NCBI GenBank assembly: GCA_914767885.1
Contig: CAJZBQ010000017.1
Coordinates: 558,001-622,000, forward strand
From: Blepharisma stoltei
Lineage: Eukaryota; Ciliophora; Heterotrichea; Heterotrichida; Blepharismidae
DNA: 64,000 nucleotides
Reading direction: 5' to 3'
The notes beneath the pieces were generated by a model. That model saw only the letters and a program-made list of their open reading frames with translations. It made no database searches and was not told the DNA's origin. Position numbers and translations under genes: made by a program. Below are positions 23,447 to 36,221 of the stretch, piece after piece (the stretch's first letter is position 1; the number at the start of each line of letters is the position of its first letter).

Positions 23447-26400
23447 TTAATCAAGGTCTTTAGGCAGAATTGTAGGCAAAATCGCAAATCTTTGGAGCTG
23501 CTTTATTTGAAGGTTCAAATATGGGAAGTAGTAAAAGAAAAAAAGTGCGCACAATCCCAAAGCATAAATAATCGTAATATCTACAATTGTATCTAGCTGC
23601 CTGTTAATAATATTGATTGAGTCTCTATCAGCCAAAATAAACTCGTCTCTAATTTCATTATTAACGGCTTTCATTTTATCAATAAACCTTAGAAAATATG
23701 CATTAGTCTCTCCACGTACATATCCTATATCTACAATATCACCAATCATAGATTGCAAAGCTGCCGTAGACCCATAATCCAGAATTTTATAAGCTAAGTT
23801 ATTTTTCTCGTACATTTTTTCTTTAAGTTCGTCTGAGAGGAGTTCTTGGTATTTTTTGGTCTGCAAATCTTTTGTTAGTGCTTTTATGTGATTAATAATA
23901 AGATTTTCCTCAGCGAATGACTGCCGGTAGTTGTAGAATTCTGGGATAACGTAATATGTATAATTTACTACACGATCCCTCGAGAAAAGTGATAGTCTTA
24001 CTTCCCCTCAGCTAAATTAGAAAAAAATCAGCAAATTTTCCATTTTTGGGCAAATTAACCCGATTAAAACAGAGTTTAAATTTTTAGAAAAAATAACAGT
24101 TTGCAAACAAATTGATATTATACAAATGTATATCACCAAAAATGATACTTTAAGCTTTAATTTATTTTATTTTTAAATGAGAAAGTATAATAGCTTGCAA
24201 TTTAACATACACATCACTTTGATTCAATAATTTATTAAATTTTTAAAAAATTATTACATCCTTTAGATATTTTGGTTTCAATTTAAAAGGTGAAGAGTTA
24301 GATATAAAGCTCTTCTGATGATGAAATTATTTAGCAAAGAAGGACGGGTAATCATCATTTGATCTAAAGTAGGGTATAAATAATTGAAAATTAGCAAATA
24401 ATATGAGGCAGCAACTACGAAGAAAAGCATTATCCTTCAAATGTATTGTAAATAAAGCGTCCCTTTTACTTTTCTAGTATGATAAACAGTTCCATGCTAA
24501 ATGAACGTGCACTTTTGATAGTACGGCATTTCCTATGGAAATTTGTTCGATTATTTTATAGCTAGATAATTGGCAAAAAACCATTTAAATTTCGATCAAA
24601 TTTTCTTTGATGAAATGAGCACAATCAAATCTGCATGATTATTCACCCCGATAAACATTTCTTTGAGACTCTGGATTTGTGTCAGCTTTACAATCAGCTC
24701 CATGGGTGGTTGCTAGCCTATCCATAGCCAAGCATTTTAATCTAAACATGGCCCATTGGCCACTATTTAAAATATAATTTCAAAATTCATCAAGTTTTTT
24801 TGATACAAGCATAATGCAACTAATAATAACTAGAATCAAAATTCCAAGAGTGCAGAACCCACTTACAAGAAGTACATTAATGTTTGTCCCTGTGGCTTTT
24901 ACTCTCTCAATCTCGCAGCTTGCTAACCCATTCATTATAGTATTAGCATCATGGAAAATTTCTCCTAGTCCATTTATATACAAAAATTTTGCATAAGGAA
25001 GCTGATCGAACCCTTCATCTACAGCTGAGATGAGCTTTTTTGCCTAAATAGCTATTACATTATAAATATAAGTTGCTATAGTATCATAGAGATTTTCTTT
25101 GCTATTTTGAGGCGTTTTTTGATTTAAGCTTCAAATCAGCATTGAAGGCTCACTAACCACTTTGGAATACGAGCAGTAGCTCCACTGATCAAAATCTTTG
25201 AAAATAGAGCCCTTGATTTTTTCTCAATCATCTATCAGGACCTTCATTTTTTCGACTTCTGCATTTATTTCTTCTTTGAATCCACGGTATAGCATTAGTG
25301 CATTAATGGTAAGTGAAAGGTCAGCAGAGAGCTCAAAATCGTATACAAGCTGTCCAAAAGTCTGAAATGAGCCTAATGTGCTTGTATAAGACACATCAAT
25401 TTCCATATATACTAAAATTGCTGCGACTGTAATTATGACAGAAGTCATCTAAATATTCCTTACAACGGCAAATAAGACAAGATGCAATATCCTGATTTTT
25501 CTTTTAGAGTCCATAAGCAGCTTTTTTGCTTGATGATGTGTTTGCGCTGTTCCTCCTTTTGAGCGGCTTTCTGAGTCTGAGACTTTATCAATAAATGTTC
25601 TTCGTTCTAAAGCTTGGTCTGGCATCTGACTATCTCGAGAATGGGTAAATATTGTGGTATCTGGGTTTTCAAAAGATTTTGTTGGCACTAAATAGTCAAT
25701 TGAATTGAATTTTACTTCAAAAGCTTCCCTTGAAATCTGTTCTTTTTCAGTATCATCTGAGCTGAAAAATCCAGCTTCCCTTGAAAAAATCTGTGATTTG
25801 CCTGATTTCCAGTTCTGAATTTCACTTATATCGTCAATAATAGCAATTATATGGACCACTTTTGTTTTTATTTCTTTTGCTATATGGATGATAATTAATT
25901 CACGATTTTTGAATGAAATTCGGAGTGGCTCATATTCTCTTACAGTACAAATATCTGCAATTGGTATTAAATCTGAAATCAGATATTACAGATTAATTAG
26001 GCATTTAAGGTGTCTAGTGACGTCACGCAGGAACTTTAAATTCTGCATCATATGAGTAGGCTTTAAAAAGAATAAGCCACTAGCCTGGCAGCGCATCTAA
26101 TCCGGAAAAATTTGCACTTGTCCTTCCAGGCTCAGCTTCTACTTATGTTTACATAAGAGTTACCTTCCTCGGATATTCTGACTAGAAAGCCTTGAACTTA
26201 TTGAATTCACGTGGATCAGTTTCTATAACCCTATGCGATTTCAAGCATAAACACTATTGCTGCGCAGAAGTTCTATAGGAAAAAGCCAACCTTATAAAGA
26301 AAAGCTTGCAAAGCTAATATCTCTCGACCCGAATACCATTTTGTTTATATTAATCTGAAACCAATGCTCCTTTAATATTTTCCCCTTCTAATCCAAAATA

Positions 26401-28509
26401 ACTGGAGAACCTCTCCGTATGAGCCAAAATTGCATTTTCTTCTGAAATCAAGGCAATTTGCCTTTTTTTGGCACTTTCCTTAAACGATAGTAAAAAATAG
26501 GCGCAGTTATGAAATGCGGTTAATTTTATCAAAAAATCGCATTCAAGAAGATAGCCATTATTCTGCAAAAAAAACAAAGAATCGTGGAATGGCACTTCTA
26601 TTGAGTTGCAATTAAAAACAAAATCTTTCATTAGCTTCTCATGACGTGAGCTGTAAGGTTGAGGAATAAAATTCAATATTGATGATCCTATGATGTTTCC
26701 CATTGATGACATTAAGAGCTGAGAAGCCTTATCATTGATATACACAATAGTCCCAAAAGATTCATTAGAACATGAAGCGAGGATTGTAGGAAGGTCTTTG
26801 CCATAATTTTCAAGGCTTCCTTCATCATTTCGTTGGCTGAAGAAATTTAAACTGTTTTTTTTCCTAACAATAAAATCAGCTTCATCGTGGTCATTCATTA
26901 TAGAGTCAAGAAAAGTCGCATAGTATTCAAAAGCTTCCATATTTTTATATTTCTCAATCAAATCCTTGTACCCATTACTCAATGACTGTATGTGTCTTGC
27001 GATTCTATTAGAAAAATGAGTCAATTTATTAACTCTTGGATTTCTTGATGTGAATTCTGCGTGCAATTCATTTAAAATCATACATAATTCCTCATCATGC
27101 TTTTTAATTTTACTGAATTCTTTGAGGTATTCTAAATGGTCTAGATCAATAAAAGATGATTTGTGCTTCCTGAAGAGTCAATCAAAAAGTCTTCATTCTT
27201 GTATATCTCCTTCAAATGAAGATTTGGATTCCCCAATTTTTGTGAGTTTTATCCTTGCCAATCTTTCATCTCTAATAATAAAGCAGCAAAAATTAAATTC
27301 TCATATCACAAACAGCTTGTCTTTATGAAACCCAGGCATTGATCAAAATGTTTTAAAAAGCTCTATAACCTGCTCTTTATTTTCAAGGCCATCATCTACA
27401 AATAAATTGCGGTATTTTTGCTCGAAATCAAATTGTGTTAGGATTGGTTTTTTTATATCTGGCATTTTTTCATAATTTCTCCGGGTAATTCGAACTGTCA
27501 GATAAATAACAAAAGGTAAGAAAAATAAATGAAGCCAAACAATTATTAATGCGTTATCAATTAGTTCTCCAAATATAAGGATCAGTAATGTGCATGAAAC
27601 AGATGACAGTTTGCAAGCATGGATACAGTTTTCAATAACATTGAAATACTGCAAAAATTGCATGCTACGTATACATAAATAAAAACAAAAAAGGAAAAAA
27701 ATGATTTGGTATATCCATGCATTATTGTTTCCAATATAGACATATAGAATGGATATTATCATATAAAACCAACGCCTAATTAGGTCGTATTCAGCACTAG
27801 ACCTTGCCTTCAAGTTTTTTTTGAAGTGTGAATGCCTCATATCACAAGAAAATGCCTCACAAAATAAATTTATAAAAATCAGTGCTAATAAGCTGCAAAT
27901 TCCGGCAATAATCCCTAAAATTCCATAATCATATGTCTCAGGAGAAAAATTCCCTGAGTATTCTTCAATAACGGATTTCTCTTCAAGAGAATATTTAATA
28001 ACCATAGTTAAAATTATTGTACTCGGAATAATGCATACAGATGTAAGGAGCAACGCAATTTTCCTAGGCAAAAGTGCAAGAATCATTGGAATATCTTTTT
28101 CTAAATACATAAAAATTCCAAAAGTAATAAAAAATCATAAGCATGCTCCTATCAGAGAAATTGTCCCATAAAAACAAAAATCTGTCAGTTCAAAAGTTGT
28201 ACAAATTTCATCATAATTAATATATGAAAAAGACTTCCAAAACCCTTGATAAGAATTTCAATCAGATGGCGTTAAACTTGGATGTCAGGACAATGTTGAG
28301 AGTTGAAGGATTAGTATTACATTTATGACTATTTCATAAAGAATTTGGTTTTTAAACTTTGTATCAAGGCTGTATTTTTTTTTAAAAATGTGCCCAAAGA
28401 AGCCATAAAGGTATTCTTTTGTAGGATTAGAAAATATTGAATGCGATGTAAAGTCGTGGAAATCTGTGCTTTCTTTTTGATCATTATTGAGATCAACAGA
28501 TATTGTCAT
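23447..28509 (-). CDS. PAS/TmcB-like multi-membrane sensor, copy B
   Basis: Starts at the ATG at 28509 (MTISVDLNNDQKESTDF, matching the starts of copies C-E) and ends at 23447. Layout as in copy A: N-terminal membrane block with ALLPRKIALLLTS and CEAFSCDMRHSH, the TmcB-like linker, and a PAS domain (FGTIVYINDKASQLL, HNCAYFLLSF). An acidic/Ser-rich stretch, the VIITVAAILVYM helix and the C-terminal helices ending YYFPYLNLQIKQLQRF follow. Introns of 15 nt lie at 25449-25463 and 25044-25058. Three insertions interrupt exons (24001-24300, 24485-24653, 25979-26360). With these removed the frame is open throughout, so this copy is probably functional. Confidence 0.82.
24001..24300. mobile_element. 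Decayed MITE-B IES in PAS copy B
   Basis: Flanked by TTA (23998-24000 and 24298-24300). The right end, TTTCAATTTAAAAGGTGAAGAG, is a MITE-B terminus (read to 24297). Removal joins RRALYL to RLSLFSRD in frame, matching the other copies. Confidence 0.8.
24485..24653. mobile_element. 169-bp IES in PAS copy B
   Basis: Bounded by TA within imperfect direct repeats GATAAACAGTT and GATAAACATTT. Removal joins NVY to HTRKVKGTLYLQYIW in frame. No inverted ends were seen, so it is of different origin from the MITEs. Confidence 0.72.
25979..26360 (-). mobile_element. Retroposon in PAS copy B
   Basis: A 382-bp GC-richer insertion between AATCTGAAA duplications (25970-25978 and 26352-26360). On the minus strand its 5' end (ATATAAACAAAATGGTATTC) resembles those at 32443 and 42564-43004. 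Precise removal joins GALVSD to LIPIADIC in frame. Confidence 0.72.
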
Positions 28510-28818
28510 AATTATAGTTTTTTTATTAGCTGTCAATTATTCGAAATAAATATTTCTTAAATTGATATATAAAATATAATCTTTTAAGGGCAAATACTAG
28601 TGTATGTTTTGATAAACTCTTTTCATTTTCTTTTTCCGTTTTTAGGTAATAGATTTGCGAGTAGTTTTAGAATTTACAAATAATTTTGTGAATTTAATAG
28701 CTCTCACCTTCATGAAGTGGAAAATTTTTGCTAAGAGTGAGTAAAATAATTTATATAAAAATTCTTTGAGATTTATAAACGCGGAAAGGAAAGCTTAAAC
28801 TAAGTGAAACACAAAAAA

Positions 28819-31800
28819 TTATTGATCATATTTTATAAATATACATAAAGCTAAACAGTAAATTATCGTTGTATTTACAATATTTTCCAATTGTCCGTCG
28901 ATAATATTATATGAATCTCTATCTGCAAGTACAAATTCATTCTTAATTTCATTTGCTAGGACTATAATTTTATCAACAAAATCTAAATAAAACTGTATAG
29001 TGCCAGTTTTGAAAAATCCTACATCTTCAATATCACCAATCATAGCCTGCATAGCTGAATCAGATCCATAATCCATAAATTTATAGCTCAATTTATTTTG
29101 CTCATAAATTTTTTGTTTTAAGTCTTTTGAGAGGAGTTTTGAGTATTTTCTAGATCGTAATTTTACTGTTAGAGTATCTATATATTCAATTATAGTTGCT
29201 TCCTCTGGCAGGCTCTGAGCATAATCGTAAAATTCAGGCACGAAATGATAGATAAAATCAACAACCCGGTCCCTTGAAAAGAGAGATAATCTCATAAGCA
29301 AAGCTCTTCTGATAATAAAATTGTTGAGCAAAGAAGGACGAGTAGTCATCATTTGATCTAGTATAGGGTAGAAATAGTTGAAAATCAATAAATAATAAGA
29401 CGCAGCAACAGCAAAGAAAAGCATTATTCTTCAAATGTATTGCAAGTAAAGTGTACCTTTCACTTTTCTTGTGTGAGAAGTGTTTCTTTGAGATTCTGGA
29501 CTAGTTTCTAACTTGCATTCGAGCCCATGTGTTGTTGCCAGCCTGTCCATTGCACAGCATTTTAGCTGAAGCATAGCCCATTGCACACTGTTTAAAGTGA
29601 AATTTCAAAATTCATCTATACTAATTGCCCGAGAATCGGCTCCACACCGGAACGATTTTCCACGTGTGGAGCATTTTTTTCACACGTGGAAGTCAGGATT
29701 CTCACGTGTGAAAGAATTGCTCCACATGTGGAAAATCATTCCCATGTGGAGCCGATCCTCGGGCAATTTCTATACTTTTTTTGCTACAAGCATAATATAG
29801 CCAATAATAATCAAGACCAAAACTCCAAGAGTGCAGAACCCAGATATCAAAAGAATGTTAATATTAACTCCAGTGCTTTTTACCCTCTCAATTTCACAGT
29901 CCACCAATCCATCCATTATCCTATCAGCATCGTGAAAAATTCCACCTAACCCATTTACATATAAAAATTTACCATGATGTCAGTAGCCTTCGTCTGCATT
30001 TATAGCTGAGATAAAGTTTTTTGCCTATATATATCGTACATTGTAAATGTAGTTTGCTACAGTATCATAGAGATTTTCTTTCTTGTTTTGTGGTGTTTTT
30101 TGCTCGAAGTATCATAGTAATATTGAAGGTTCTCTGACAACTTTTGAGTGAGGACAATAACTTCATTGTTCGAAATCTTTGAAAAGAGACCCTTTAATTT
30201 GTTCTAAATCATCAATAAGGTCTTTTAATTTGCTGAGCTCTGAATCTAGTTGTTCTTTTGATCCACCATATATATATACTGCAGTAATGGTGAGTGCAAG
30301 ATCAGCAGAGAGCTCAAAATCGTATACCAGTCTGCCAAAATTTTGAAAGGAGCCTAAAGTACTTGTATAAGATACGTCGCTTCCCATATAAATTAATATG
30401 GCAACGTCAGTTATTATGACAGAAAACATCTAAATATTCATTACCACCAAAAACAATACAAGCTGCAGCACCCTTATTTTTCTTTTCGAGTCCATAAGTA
30501 GCTTTTTTGCTTTGTGATGAGTATTCCCTGATCCACCTCTCGATCTGCTTTCGGAGTCTGATTTTTTTTCCATTAAATTTTTCACCTCAAATATATGGTC
30601 TGCCTGCTGACTATCATGAGTATATGTAAAGATCGTGGTATCTGGATTTTCATAAGTTTTTGTTGGTGCTAAATAATCTGTAGAATTGAATGCTATTTCT
30701 TGATGTTCTTTTGCTGCTCATTCATTTTCATCTTCATCTGAATAAACTGGTTCAATTGGTCCTGCCAAAACTTGAGGTCTGTCTTCTTTCCCCTTTTGAA
30801 ATTCATTTATATTGTCAATTATTACAATCATATGAATATTTTTTGTTTTTATAGTTTTCGTTATGTAAGTCATAGCTATTTCACGATCATTTAGCTTGAA
30901 TGTAAATGGCTCAGCTTCTTTCATCTTGAATAAGTCAGATATAGGAATTATATCGGATAAAATATTACCTTTGATATTTTTCCCTTCTCAGCCAAAATAT
31001 TTTAAAAATCCTTCTGTATATGATAAAATTATCCCTTCTTCTGAAATCAAGGCAAGCTGTCTTTGTATAGAGCACTCTCTAAATGATATTAAAAAATAAG
31101 CGCAGTTATGAAATGCAGTTAGTTTTATCATAAAATTGCATTCAAGAAGATAACCAGTGTTTTGTAAGAAAAATAATGTATCGTGGGATAAAATTTCTGT
31201 TGAATTGCAATTAAATATAAAATCTTTCATTAATTTTTCATGACGTAAGCTATACGGTTGAGGAATAAAATTTAATATAGATAAGCCTATGATGTTCCCC
31301 ATAGATGACATCAGAAGCTGAGAAGCCTTATCATTGATATATACAATAGTACCAAAATTTTCGCTAGAGCATGAAGCGAGAATTGTAGGAAGGTCTTTGC
31401 CATAATTTTCAAGATTTCTTTCATAATTTTGTTGACTGAAAAAATTTATAGTGCTTTTTTTCCTGATAATAAAATCAGCTTCCTCATGGTTATTTAAATT
31501 CAATTAAGTATCTTATTCAAAGCCAGCCAAGGATTTCCACCTATGCAAGTCTATCTGTCACCGAATAAGAAGCTGACAACGACTGCTTCGCTCCAAGCTC
31601 GGACAATCTGACTTGTTCTAGAGCTTCTGTTTCTAAAGGCGTAGGACCTAGGGCACAACCTCCAGTATCGCACTAGATTCAAATGCTTTTTCAGTTCTAT
31701 ATCAGAAAAAAACCCTGTCCCAGGTACTATGCCTTGTAGCACGTAGAAACCTCTGCACGCATATATTAAGATTGCCATACCTGTTTCTCGGCTTAGCTCC

Positions 31801-34800
31801 TCCTAGGTGTTCCCTGCAGGTATTTAGGAAATTGCACCAAAAGATTATGTGCTCGCCTCCTCCATACTAATAATATATCCTCGTTATTTACTATCGCATC
31901 AAGAAAGGTCGCATAATATTCAAATACTTCCGAGTTTTTATATTTCTCTATCAAGCTATTATATCCATCACTCAAGAAGTATATATTTTCAGCTGTACGG
32001 TCCACTAAATGGGATAACTTATCCAGTCTAGGATTTTTTGATGAGAATTCAGCTTGCAGTTCTGTTAAAATCAAGCAAAGCTCTTCATCATTTTTTTTAA
32101 TTTTACTAAAATCTTTTAAGTACTTTAAGTGATCTATATCATTAAATGATGATTTGTGCTCTCTGAAAAGCCAATTAAAAAGTCTTCATTCTTGTATATC
32201 TCCTTCAAATGATGATTTAGTATCTGCGATTTTCGTAAGTTTTATTCTTGCTAATCTTTCATCTTTCATAATAAAATAGCAATAGTTAAATTCTCATATT
32301 ACAAACAATTTATCTTTATGAAACCCTGGCAGCTGTCATAATGCTTTAAATATTTCAATAACCTGATTTTTGTTTTCATATTTACTATTAGTCAAAATAC
32401 TCCTATATTTCTGCTCAAAATCAAATTGTGTTAGTATTGGTTATAAATAAAATGGCATTCGGTTCGAATAAAATTAGCTTCGCTAATTTTCTCTCCCTCA
32501 AGCAATTTATTTATGGGGTTAGGTTTTCTTCTGACTCCCCCCCTTTAAATTGGAGCAAAATATAAGTAAAATTTCACTTTTTTGGTAAATCAACCCCCTT
32601 TAAATTTGAACAAAATTTAATTTTATAATAAAAAATTATATATGATTTTTATCTAAAATGTTTTGATATAAGTTAAATGTTTCTTCTTAACTAAAATTAA
32701 AAATTTAGTTATATCTTGCTCTTGTTTAATGAAGAGAGTATAAAGAGCATCTTATTTAAATAAATCTATTATCCTTAATTTCTAAATTTTTAAGATTTAT
32801 ATTTATTTTTTAAAAATTTTTTAAAAAATATTTTTATTTTTTTGATAAAAATGATATTTGTATTTAAATAATTTTTATATAAATTCATTGCGAAATTCTT
32901 TACAAAATTACAGAATTTACTTATTTCTTGCTTTATTATAAAGAATAGAGTATAAATAGCATCTTATTTAGACAAAATTAGCAATTTGATCGATAAATTT
33001 TCGAAATTTTTTTAAATTTTTTTCTTATCAAATAAAAATAATAAATTTTTGTGTAAATAGTTTTTGATACAATTAATAGTGGCGTATTAACTAATAATAA
33101 AAATTTATTTATATCTTGCTTTGTTTTAAAGAATGAAGAGTGAATAGCATTTTATTAAACAAATTTATTATATTAATTCGATAAATTTTTGAATTTTTTT
33201 AAAAATTTTTATATAATTTTTTGTTTTATAAAATTTTATATTTTTTTAAAAAATTTTCTTAACCCCCCTTTAAATTGGAACAAGATTTTTTGTTCCAATT
33301 TAAAGGTTGGAGTGAGAACTTCTGTACAGTAACAGCAGTTTTACTCTGGCAGATAAGCCGAGGCACTTCTCCAAGTACATCTAGAAGATAGAAGTTTTAG
33401 CTCTCAGCACGCCCGAGGAAGGTAACCCTTATGCGGAGCATGCCCAGGAGCTGAGTCAAGGAAGGTAAGGCAACACAACCCCTCGAAGCCAGAACTCTGT
33501 ATAGATCCGTGTCTTGGTTAAACAAAGTGGATAGATGCAGATTCCATGGACCCAACACGTGAAAAAAATATAGTAGCAGCTCTGGAGACGGCTACCCATA
33601 TTGGACATTAAACATTATAATTCTTAATATAATCCAATGTTAGTATTGGTTTTCTCTATATCTGGCATTTTTTCATATTTTCTCTGAATAATCTTATATG
33701 TTAGACAAATAGCAAAAGGCAGAACAAATAAATGAAGCAAAACAATAATTAGTGCATTATCAACTAGCTCTCCAAACAATAGGATTACTAAAGTGCATGA
33801 AACAGATGCCATTTTGCAAGCATGAATACAGTTCTCAATTATATTGAAATATTGCAAAAGCTGAATACTGCGCAGACATAAATAAAAGCAAAAAAAGAAA
33901 AAAATGATTTGGTATATCCAGGCATTTCAATTCCCAATGTATACGTATAGTATGCATATCATTATATTAAACCAGCGCTTTTTTAAGTCAAGTTTTGAGC
34001 AGGATCTTGCTTTTATATTTTTCTTGAAATTCGAGTGCCTCATATCACAAGAAAAAGCTTCACAAAATCAATTTATAAAAATCAGTACCAGCAAGCAGAA
34101 AATTCCTATAAGTATCCCTAAAACCCCAAAATTATAAATTTCAGAGGAAGCTGTCCTTGAATATTCTTCGATTATTTCTTTTTTCATCAAAGAATATTTA
34201 ATAACTACACTTAAAATCATTGTGCATATACATTAATGGAGGATGACACCCGTCCTCTCGTATGAAGGTACCCCATGTATATCCGGGCATGGTTTTCAGG
34301 AGAAATTATATGGTTAGAAATATCAGAAGCCTAGAAGCGACAGGCTGAAGAGCAGATCCGCTGATTTTTGGCCTGATCCTTGAGCAGTTAATCATGAATC
34401 TTTTTCCAGAAGCGCCCTAGCCAGTGGGTGCCAGAAATGGAGCAGGGTGATTTCCCTACTCAAGCTGCTCTTGATGGCTTTGCCCCGAATCACAGAAGTG
34501 GTTGAGTTTTTTCTCAGGAATGATCTGGAAAAAGGGAGGAGGCTAGACTCGCATATTGGTAGTCCCTTGCGTGAAGGATACTATAAAAGGATGGCACCGT
34601 CCAGGGCGAAAGGACTGAGTTGGAAATGGTGGTGCCCAGCAAGGGTATGCGGGCACAAATAGGGCAACCTACTACTGAGAAACCAGGGGTTTGGCCTGGA
34701 CTCAGAGTTACCAGAGGTGAAAGTCCACTCAATTCGCTTTTGCCAACACGCATCTGGAAGCAGAGACTTCAAATATTCAGCTTATAGCATTAACATTAAT

Positions 34801-35384
34801 AAAATCATCGTGCTGGGAATAACACATACAGATGTAAGCAGCGAGGCAATTTTTCTAGAAAAAAATACAAATATCCTTGGGACTTCTTTTTCTAAATACA
34901 TAAAAATTCCAAAAACAATAAAAAAAATTAAATAAGTCCCTATTAAAGAAACTGTTCCATAAAAACAAAATTCTGTTAATTCAAAACTTTCACAAACTTC
35001 GTCATAGCTTATACCATCAAAAGTCGCCAGATGAAATTTAATTGATAAAAACTTTATTCTTTTAATATTATTTTTCATTGAATTCAATACAAGTGATTAT
35101 ATAAAAGAAAATGACTTCCAAAAACCTACATAAGAATTCCAGCCAGATGTTTCTAAGCTAGGATGCCAGGATAATGTAGAGAGCTGAAGTATAAATATGA
35201 TATTTATAATCAATTCATAAAATATTTGGATTCTGAGTCTTATATGGGTGTTGTACTTTGTTTCAAAAATATGCCCAAAAAAACCATAAAGGTATTCTTT
35301 TATTGGATTAGAAAAGATTGCTTGAGAAGTAAATTCGTTAAAGTTGGTACTTTCTTTTTGCTCATTGTCGAAATCATTAGACAT
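28819..35384 (-). CDS. PAS/TmcB-like sensor, copy C, C-terminally truncated and heavily interrupted
   Basis: Starts MSNDFDNEQKESTNF at 35384. Same layout as copy B, with 15-nt introns at 30430-30444 and 30025-30039. Five insertions interrupt it: 35012-35101, 34226-34813, 32443-33651, 31497-31890 and 29619-29774. Four of the five removals restore the frame. At 32443-33651 the junction is one A too long (AAAA against AAA in the paralogues), which is either a real frameshift or a homopolymer error. The last 30 or so residues present in copies B and D (the YYFPYLN segment) are replaced by IFIKYDQ and a stop. It may be a pseudogene or a decaying copy. Confidence 0.7.
29619..29774. mobile_element. 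Palindromic IES PAL-2 in PAS copy C
   Basis: A 156-bp element bounded by TATA on both sides. Its arms of about 50 bp are near-perfect inverted copies beginning AATTGCCCGAG and containing CGGCTCCACA; a second inner inverted pair is built on CACGTGTG. It would fold into a long hairpin. Removal joins AKKV to DEFWNF in frame. A 50-bp mini version of the same ends lies at 41489-41541. Confidence 0.86.
31497..31890 (-). mobile_element. Retroposon in PAS copy C at the NN/HEEADF site
   Basis: Bounded by GTTATTTA duplications (31489-31496 and 31883-31890), with an AT-rich tail at its left edge, so it reads on the minus strand. Removal joins DAIVN to NHEEADF in frame. Copy D carries a different insertion within a few bases of the homologous position. 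Confidence 0.75.
32443..33651 (+). mobile_element. Retroposon with nested MITE-B in PAS copy C
   Basis: Bounded by GTTAGTATTGGTT (32430-32442 and 33639-33651). The 5' end is ATAAATAAAATGGC; the 3' end is GGACATTAAACATTATAATT. A MITE-B (32535-33312) is inserted inside it. Confidence 0.8.
32535..33312. mobile_element. MITE-B with triplicated core, nested in a retroposon
   Basis: Flanked by TGA (32532-32534 and 33313-33315); ends are CTCCCCCCCTTTAAATTGG and CCAATTTAAAGGTTGGAG. Unlike the usual 200-440 bp copies it is 778 bp long because a module of about 200 bp (containing TTATATCTTGCT, then a TAAATAGCATCTTATT-like segment) is repeated three times with divergence (near 32705, 32920 and 33105). 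Confidence 0.75.
34226..34813. mobile_element. 588-bp retroposon in PAS copy C
   Basis: GC-rich and bounded by TAAAATCATTGTGC (34212-34225) and TAAAATCATCGTGC (34800-34813). Removal joins STMIL to SVVIKYSL in frame. No long open frame consistent with a known protein was seen inside. Confidence 0.75.
35012..35101. mobile_element. 90-bp IES in PAS copy C (homologous to one in copy D)
   Basis: A short AT-rich segment between TATA motifs. Removal joins WKSFSFI to SYDEVCESFE in frame. Copy D has an IES at the same codon (44091-44191) with a similar beginning on the coding strand (TAATCACTTGTATTGAA against TAGTCTAATTTATTGAA). Confidence 0.78.
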
Positions 35385-35841
35385 AGGAATAATTTTTATT
35401 AATTAAGAAATATATAAAAAATATTGAAAATGGATTTTTTTGCATTATTTATGCTAATATTTTTCTCGAAATGTCAAAGTTCATTATGAAAATGCTTAAC
35501 AAACTATAATATTTCTATTATACTTATGTATTTCTAATACTAATAAGCTGAATTAAGAATATATATTTTAAAATAATAATTTCAAGTTTAAAAATTGTAA
35601 GGGACTTAGCCAGAAATTATTAAATAGCTATTTAACACACTTTTAGTGGCAGTTAATTTAAGTACAGTCTAATCGTTTTTTTTATTTTTAGAATATTATG
35701 ACTATTTCTAAATTTGATAATTCAAAAATATTTGATTATAAAATCTATAAAACTATATTCATTCTTTTAGATACAATTCTAAAGATTTCATAATTAAATC
35801 TCCTCTCTATGATTGATTTTGCTTTATTAGCACTTGCCTAA
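35385..35841. other. AT-rich intergenic region upstream of PAS copy C
   Basis: No gene or recognisable repeat end seen; presumably holds the copy C promoter. Confidence 0.45.
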
Positions 35842-36044
35842 TGCCCACCTTTTTAAACCGGAACAAAATATAGGTAAAATTTCCATTTTTCAGCTGCTTA
35901 ACCTTTAAATTGAAACATTTTTTTAATAAGAAATTTATATATAAATTTTTTATAGTAAAAAAATTTAACGTAATTATTTCTGAAAAACAAAATTAGCCCC
36001 CATTTAAATTAGAACAGGATTTTGTTCAATTCAAATAGGCGGAG
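35842..36044. mobile_element. Decayed MITE-B between PAS copies C and D
   Basis: Flanked by TAA (35839-35841 and 36045-36047). The left end (GCCCACCTTTTTAAACCGG) and right end (TTCAATTCAAATAGGCGGAG) are degenerate MITE-B termini. Confidence 0.65.
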
Positions 36045-36221
36045 TAAGGTAAGCCTATATTAAATATATTATCGATTGCGTTATATTGTTTAAATTAATG
36101 ATTTATTTAATTTATTTTCATATCAACTCTAATATTATTCTTTTGGATATGGAAATGAAAAATTTAGTATAATATTAAGCTGCTTCTATAAATTTCAGTC
36201 TTTTGAGTGTTATATACTAAT

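Noticed and set aside
34440-34772. Frames in a GC-rich block that could be a gene
   Set aside because: The block is an insertion between 14-bp duplications that interrupts PAS copy C; no known domain was seen in any frame.
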